Assembly (NCBI GenBank): GCA_965653225.1
Contig: CBFGZI010000083.1
Span: forward strand, 1 to 17,668
Length of the DNA stretch: 17,668 nt
From: JALZDI01 sp965653225
GTDB taxonomy: Bacteria > Actinomycetota > Actinomycetes > Propionibacteriales > Nocardioidaceae
Direction of reading: 5' to 3'
Shown here: positions 14,163 to 17,668 of the stretch, piece by piece
How the letters are laid out: each line of letters starts with the position of its first letter
Numbering within the stretch: position 1 is the first letter of the stretch
The notes under the pieces: generated by a model
Seen by the model: only the letters and a program-made list of their open reading frames with translations
What the model was told of the DNA's origin: nothing
The model's database searches: none
Translations under genes and position numbers: made by a program

Positions 14163-14572
14163 GGGCTCTCCTCCGGACCATCATCCGACTCGTCCGCAAG
14201 GTTGATCTTCTCAACCGGCGACCCGCGCCGGTCGCGCGAGCGGTGCGCGGCGTCGACCAGCCCCGAGAGCGCCTGCAGCATCGACCCCGCGGCCTGGCCG
14301 AGCTGGTCCAGCGACTCGGGGTTGACGCCGCGCACGAACGCGATCAGCTGACACAGCGGGCAGATGCGGCAGGCGGCCGAGCCGTCGGAGATGTAGGACG
14401 AGCCGAACTCGCTGGCGCTGCGGGAGTAGTCGGCCACGTGGTCGCGTGCCCAGCCCTGCAGCGCGGCCAGCAGCTTGGCCGCCTCCTCACCGACCGAGCC
14501 CACCGGCTCGTGCGACGAACCCGGACGGGAGAACCCGTGACCGTGCGCGTCGGGACCGAAGTCGTCGTTCAC
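14153..14572 (-). CDS. Small CxxCxxC protein upstream of glucokinase, SCO2127/DUF5304-like position
   Basis: 139 residues. The acidic/polar N-terminus (1-28) is followed by a helical region (EEAAKLLAALQGWARDHVADY), then CRICPLC (Cys68, Cys71, Cys74), which could bind zinc or another metal. A second helical region (NPESLDQLGQAAGSMLQALSGLVDAA, 84-109) and a charged tail complete it. The start is GTG 14572, overlapping the ArsA-family stop by 4 nt; the end overlaps the glucokinase start by 10 nt. Such double overlap means tight translational coupling. In Streptomyces coelicolor a small protein gene of this kind (SCO2127) precedes glkA and has been linked to glucokinase expression and glucose repression. 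I place this gene there by position and general look, not by alignment. Confidence 0.85.
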   Translation of the reverse strand: MNDDFGPDAHGHGFSRPGSSHEPVGSVGEEAAKLLAALQGWARDHVADYSRSASEFGSSYISDGSAACRICPLCQLIAFVRGVNPESLDQLGQAAGSMLQALSGLVDAAHRSRDRRGSPVEKINLADESDDGPEESPWD

Positions 14573-15789
14573 CGCACTCCTTCCTGCCGCGCCGTCACGG
14601 GTTCGGGCGCCTCCCGGAACCGCACCACCAGGGCTCCGTCCCGCAGTCCCGCCCCGCGCACCTCGCAGCGGCGAAGGGCCGCGGGCATGGCGAGCACGCG
14701 CCGGTACGACCCGACCGTGACTACCAGCTCGTCGCCGTGGCGGGCGAGGTCGACCTGGTCGCGGGCGGCGAAGGGCAGGTCCCACAGCAGCAGCACCTCG
14801 TCGCGGTCGTCGTCGCGCTCGATGCGTACGGGGCTCGCGCCCGACGGCGGCTCGAACGGGTCCTGGTCGCCGTACACCTCGGCCGCGAAGGCGGCCAGCT
14901 CGGCCACGCCCACCGGCTCGCAGGAGCGGTACGGCGAGTGCCAGATCGGCATCGGCGCGAACGACTGCCGCACCTCGTCGAGGATCGTCGACTGCGCGGC
15001 CACCCACTGGCGCCGCCACGCGTCCGCGCCCGCGGCCGGGAAGATGCGGTTGGCCATCACGCCGTCGACGCGGTAGCCGTACAGCGACAGTGTCGTCATC
15101 GACCGCCGCGCCTCGGCGACCACCACCGACTCGGGCGTGAGCACCAGGCGGACCGACGCGCGGTCGCCGGAGAGGATCTCGCGCACCTCGAGCAGGTCGG
15201 CGTGCAGCCTCTCGACCGCGTCGAACACCCGCTCGTGCGGCATCGGCACGCCCGTGGCGCGGGTCAGCACCGGCTTGAACGCGCGGATCAGCCGCCGTTC
15301 GGCGGGGAAGACCCGGTCCATGTACCAGGTGAGGGCCTCCGGCAGCGCCAGCAGCCGCAGCGTCTCCGCGGTCGGCGCGCAGTCGACGACGACCAGGTCC
15401 CAGTCGCCGGAGCGCACCTGGTCGCGTACCTCCAGCAGCGCCAGGATCTCCTCGGCCCCGGGCAGCACGGTGAGCTCCTCGGCCGCGATCGGGTCGACCC
15501 CGGCGGCGTCGAGGACGTCGAGCAGGTAGTCCTGGATCTCGCCCCAGGACACCTCGAACCTGTGCTGCGCGTCGACCTGCTGCACGAACAGGTTGTCGTC
15601 GATCTCGGTCGGCGTGCCGTCCACCTTCTCGTCGAAGGCGTCCGCGAGCGAGTGCGCGGCGTCGGTGGACAGCACGAGAGTGCGCAGGCCCCGTGCCGCG
15701 CCGAGGGTCGCCGTACCCGCGGCTGCGGTGGTCTTGCCGACGCCGCCCTTGCCCGTGTACAGGAGGACCCGCACGTTGCCCTTGCCCAC
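14569..15789 (-). CDS. ArsA-family ATPase with C-terminal HSP20-like domain
   Basis: 406 residues. The P-loop is the deviant Walker A of the ArsA/Get3/MinD class, GKGGVGKT (13-20). VLSTDAAHSLADAF (39-52) is the ArsA signal-transduction segment, and VVVDCAPTAETLRLL near 134-148 holds the Walker B aspartate. The ~75-residue end (VLLLWDLPFAARDQVDLARHGDELVVTVGSYRRVLAMPAALR) matches the ArsA_HSP20 domain found in actinobacterial members. The Cys ligands of true arsenite pumps are not evident and no ars genes are nearby, so an arsenic role is unlikely; the cargo is unknown. The start is GTG 15789, 6 nt after the SRPBCC stop. A GTG at 15774 with AAGGG just before it is an equally good start and would drop five residues. 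Confidence 0.93.
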   Translation of the reverse strand: MGKGNVRVLLYTGKGGVGKTTAAAGTATLGAARGLRTLVLSTDAAHSLADAFDEKVDGTPTEIDDNLFVQQVDAQHRFEVSWGEIQDYLLDVLDAAGVDPIAAEELTVLPGAEEILALLEVRDQVRSGDWDLVVVDCAPTAETLRLLALPEALTWYMDRVFPAERRLIRAFKPVLTRATGVPMPHERVFDAVERLHADLLEVREILSGDRASVRLVLTPESVVVAEARRSMTTLSLYGYRVDGVMANRIFPAAGADAWRRQWVAAQSTILDEVRQSFAPMPIWHSPYRSCEPVGVAELAAFAAEVYGDQDPFEPPSGASPVRIERDDDRDEVLLLWDLPFAARDQVDLARHGDELVVTVGSYRRVLAMPAALRRCEVRGAGLRDGALVVRFREAPEPVTARQEGVR

Positions 15790-15795
15790 CGCCGC

Positions 15796-16236
15796 TCAGG
15801 CGCCGGTCTCGACCCGCTGCTTCAGGCCCTTGAGTGCGGTGTCGATGATGACCTTCTCGGCCTTGCGCTTGATCATCCCGATCATCGGGATCGACACGTC
15901 GACCCGCAGCCGGTAGACGACCTCGGTCTGGTCCTCACCGACCGGGGACAGCGTGTAGGAGCCGTCCAGCGCCTTCAGCACGTTGGCCTCGACGAGCTTC
16001 CAGCTGACCTGCTTGTCGCCGGTCCAGTCGTAGGCGAGCGTGTAGGTGTCCTTGATGGGAGGAGCGTTGAGCACGAACCGCACCTGCTTGGCGCGTCCGT
16101 CGGAGTCCGCTCCGAGCACGTCGGCCTCCTTCACGCCGGTCGCCCAGTCCGGGTAGGACTCGAAGTCGGCGATCACCGCCATCACGGTCGCGGGCGCGGC
16201 CGCGATCGTGATGCTCGACGAGGTCTGCTCAGCCAT
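15796..16236 (-). CDS. SRPBCC family protein (polyketide cyclase/dehydrase-like)
   Basis: 146 residues forming one START/Bet v1-like lipid- or ligand-binding fold. The N-terminal strand MAEQTSSSITIAAAPATVMAVIADFESYPDW is the hallmark of the polyketide-cyclase subgroup. VYRLRVDVSIPMIGMIKRKAEKVIIDTALKGLKQRVE is the closing strand plus the long C-terminal helix. Despite the name, actinobacterial members next to ArsA-family and glucokinase genes are not linked to polyketides; the ligand is unknown. ATG 16236 has AAGGGGA about 7 nt upstream; the frame is open further upstream but the extra part is not family-like. First gene of the operon, with a -10 candidate at 16272-16277. Confidence 0.92.
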   Translation of the reverse strand: MAEQTSSSITIAAAPATVMAVIADFESYPDWATGVKEADVLGADSDGRAKQVRFVLNAPPIKDTYTLAYDWTGDKQVSWKLVEANVLKALDGSYTLSPVGEDQTEVVYRLRVDVSIPMIGMIKRKAEKVIIDTALKGLKQRVETGA

Positions 16237-16271
16237 CGACGGTCCCCTTCGGTCAACGTGCGTGTGTGCGG

Positions 16272-16277
16272 ACTCTA
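16272..16277 (-). promoter_or_regulatory. Candidate -10 box for the SRPBCC-ArsA-glucokinase operon
   Basis: TAGAGT on the minus strand fits TANNNT and gives a leader of about 28 nt that includes AAGGGGA. No clear -35. It would be the main promoter for four genes ending with glucokinase. Confidence 0.45.
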
Positions 16278-16389
16278 TCGGCACGCTCGCGGGCGCTGCA
16301 CAAGCAGGCACGGGGCGGACGGCGTACCACACCGACCGCCGGGCCGTCCCCGAACTCGCGCAGAAATGGCCGTATGACTGCGGCTACGG

Positions 16390-16401
16390 CCGTTCGAACG
16401 G
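16390..16401. promoter_or_regulatory. 12-bp perfect palindrome in a divergent intergenic region
   Basis: CCGTTCGAACGG is its own reverse complement. It lies between the SRPBCC operon and the coiled-coil protein gene, 110 nt before the latter, so it could be an operator for either. A possible -10, TACCGT at 16441-16446, lies downstream for the plus-strand gene. No regulator is identified. Confidence 0.4.
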
Positions 16402-16499
16402 TTCTTGCTAAGGACGGCCACAGCCCGGCCGATCGCAACCTACCGTCAGGGTTCAGGGACGTGCGGCTCAACGCACGCAAGATCTTGGGAGAACGTGAC

Positions 16500-17276
16500 A
16501 TGTCGGGGCGGAGCAGGGGCATCGGTCGGCGCCTGGAGGCGATCGTGCCTGGCCTGGCGATCGGTCTGGCCGCCGGAGTGACCGCAGGGGTTCTGGCAGC
16601 CGGTGCACTGGACACGACCCCGTACGGCGAGGTCCAGTTCAACACGGCCTCGAAGAAGGCACACGACGACGGCAAGGCCGAGGGGTTCCAGCAGGCCGAG
16701 CAGATCTCGGCCCAGAACGCCTCGCAGGTGCAGGCCGCCCACGACGCGCGGGTCGCCCGGCTCGAGGACAGGCTCGCCCAGGTCCGCAAGGACCTCGGCG
16801 ACCAGCGGGCCACGCTCCGGCAGGCGCGCGAGAAGGCCGGCGCGCGTGAAGCCAAGCTGCGCAGCTCGCTGGCCGAGACCGCTGCGGCCCTCAACAACGC
16901 GACCTCGTCCACCGACGGGAAGACGGTCGAGGGAACGCTCAAGACCACGTGGGTGCTGGGCCGCAAGGACAAACCGTGGCCGACCGGCTGCGCCGAGCCG
17001 CTGAAGTCGTACGAGGTGCGGGTGACCGCGGGCCAGGGCGTGACCGTCGCGGTGGCCGACCTGGTCGGCTCCGAGGTGCTGCACCGCACCGAGCGGAAGA
17101 AGACCGTGACGCTGGTCTGCTCGATGACCTACTCCGCCGACCTGCCGGCTCCGCTGGGCGCGGAGTACCGGTTGGTGGCCGAGGTGGCCGACTCCGGTCA
17201 CGTACGTGCGCAGGAGACCGTCTCGGGCGAGACGCTGGGCGACGGCTCCGGCCCCACGTTGACGGTCACGCGCTAG
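16500..17276 (+). CDS. Membrane-anchored coiled-coil protein of unknown function
   Basis: 258 residues. A basic N-terminus (MSGRSRGIGRR) precedes one hydrophobic segment, about 13-37 (AIVPGLAIGLAAGVTAGVLAAGAL), that works as a signal anchor with the rest outside the membrane. Residues about 50-132 are Ala-, Gln-, Glu- and Arg-rich with heptad-like spacing (ARLEDRLAQVRKDLGDQRATLRQARE), a probable coiled coil. After a Ser/Thr linker, residues about 140-258 look like a beta-rich domain with Cys164 and Cys207, which could form a disulfide outside the cell. I do not recognise a named family. ATG 16500 has GGGAG about 9 nt upstream; earlier in-frame starts would put a long basic stretch ahead of the anchor. 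The next gene, 55 nt downstream, also encodes an exported protein. Confidence 0.85.
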   Translation: MSGRSRGIGRRLEAIVPGLAIGLAAGVTAGVLAAGALDTTPYGEVQFNTASKKAHDDGKAEGFQQAEQISAQNASQVQAAHDARVARLEDRLAQVRKDLGDQRATLRQAREKAGAREAKLRSSLAETAAALNNATSSTDGKTVEGTLKTTWVLGRKDKPWPTGCAEPLKSYEVRVTAGQGVTVAVADLVGSEVLHRTERKKTVTLVCSMTYSADLPAPLGAEYRLVAEVADSGHVRAQETVSGETLGDGSGPTLTVTR

Positions 17277-17331
17277 GCGAACCGTTCACAGGACCACCAG
17301 CACACAAGGACTTTCGACTCCGGGGGGAGAG

Positions 17332-17668
17332 ATGGGTAAGCACAGGGCGGGCGGCGGCTCACACGCCGACCGGTCACGACGACGAGTACGTCAGCTGACG
17401 CGCGCGTCGCGGATGACCGTGGCCTCGTCCCTGCTGCTGCCGATGCCGGTCGCCGTGGCCATGCCACAGACCGTGACGCTGTCCGAGGACGTCCTCGGCG
17501 TCAGGCACCTGCCCGTGACCGGCATCGGCGACCCTGCTCAGGCCCACGTGACCGAGCCGACGCACGATGAGGGCCGGCATGGCCGGCCCGGTGCCGACCA
17601 GGGACTCTCCGTTTCGGTGACCCGGTTGGGCAAGATCGCCCGCAGCGGTAAGAGCGTGCAGGCCGAGG
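17332..17668 (+). CDS. Probable secreted protein, 5' part only
   Basis: About 112 codons are visible, open to the right edge. The long basic N-terminus (MGKHRAGGGSHADRSRRRVR) leads into a short hydrophobic stretch, RMTVASSLLLPMPVAVAMPQ (about 27-46), which fits an actinobacterial signal peptide with cleavage near AVA-MPQ or a weak signal anchor. The following region is Pro/Gly/His-rich and low in hydrophobics, then LSVSVTRLGKIARSGKSVQAE begins a possibly folded part. Too little is present to assign a family. ATG 17332 has GGGGGGAGAG directly upstream, a strong ribosome site. It lies 55 nt after the coiled-coil gene with no terminator, so the two may be cotranscribed. Confidence 0.78.
   Translation, partial: MGKHRAGGGSHADRSRRRVRQLTRASRMTVASSLLLPMPVAVAMPQTVTLSEDVLGVRHLPVTGIGDPAQAHVTEPTHDEGRHGRPGADQGLSVSVTRLGKIARSGKSVQAE

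Noticed and set aside
14569..15789. Arsenite-transport function for the ArsA-family ATPase
   Set aside because: No arsB, arsR or arsC is nearby, no arsenite-binding Cys set is evident, and the HSP20-like C-terminus is typical of actinobacterial members of unknown cargo.
16388..16407. LexA (SOS) box near the CCGTTCGAACGG palindrome
   Set aside because: Actinobacterial LexA sites need GAAC and GTTC four bases apart; here they are one base apart.

Overview
The window is very GC-rich, densely packed chromosomal DNA from an actinomycete. It has strong third-codon-position GC bias, GTG and TTG starts, GGAGG-type ribosome sites mixed with apparently leaderless genes, a class II DAHP synthase, a group III phosphofructokinase, and a ROK glucokinase with the Cys-rich zinc motif. 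The mix looks like Nocardioidaceae/Propionibacteriales, but the genus is an inference. There are no tRNA, rRNA, phage, IS or CRISPR features. It reads as core metabolism rather than a genomic island.

Layout, left to right. 1-965 (minus): an L-threonine aldolase running off the left edge, with an in-frame TAG at codon 14. 1121-1300 (plus): a one-domain PspC membrane protein. A hairpin lies between it and the convergent DAHP synthase gene (1439-2842, minus). Upstream of that gene is what looks like a complete ribosome-mediated attenuator: a 19-residue leader peptide rich in Trp, Phe and Tyr-Tyr, an internal antiterminator arm, and a perfect hairpin plus U-tract terminator. This is the most interesting element in the window. 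Next on the minus strand come a YegS-type diacylglycerol/lipid kinase (3229-4161) and a phosphofructokinase carrying the PPi-type residues D104 and K124 (4213-5238). A divergent intergenic region with three copies of a 12-mer separates them from a DUF1028 protein (5458-6306, plus), whose 3' end overlaps a PlsC-type acyltransferase (6293-7024, minus).

The middle holds a monoacylglycerol-lipase-like esterase (7217-7996) translationally coupled to a two-TM hypothetical protein (7996-8676), then a TIGR00300/LOR-SDH family protein, probably an ornithine cyclodeaminase (8741-9982). Convergent to these are an endonuclease/exonuclease/phosphatase protein (10011-10688), a ROK kinase with a basic tail (10724-11821) and a DegT/DnrJ-family aminotransferase (11902-12984).

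The right part holds a four-gene minus-strand operon: SRPBCC protein (15796-16236), ArsA-family ATPase (14569-15789), a small CxxCxxC protein (14153-14572) and glucokinase (13221-14162). The last three overlap or abut. The small gene sits where SCO2127 sits next to glkA in Streptomyces, so a role in glucokinase expression or function is plausible. Divergent from the operon are a membrane-anchored coiled-coil protein (16500-17276) and the start of a probable secreted protein (17332 to the right edge).

Shared themes are central carbon entry (glucokinase, phosphofructokinase, DAHP synthase) and lipid turnover (lipid kinase, PlsC acyltransferase, monoacylglycerol lipase). Several genes have no Shine-Dalgarno sequence but have a TANNNT box 6-8 nt before the start codon, which suggests leaderless transcription.
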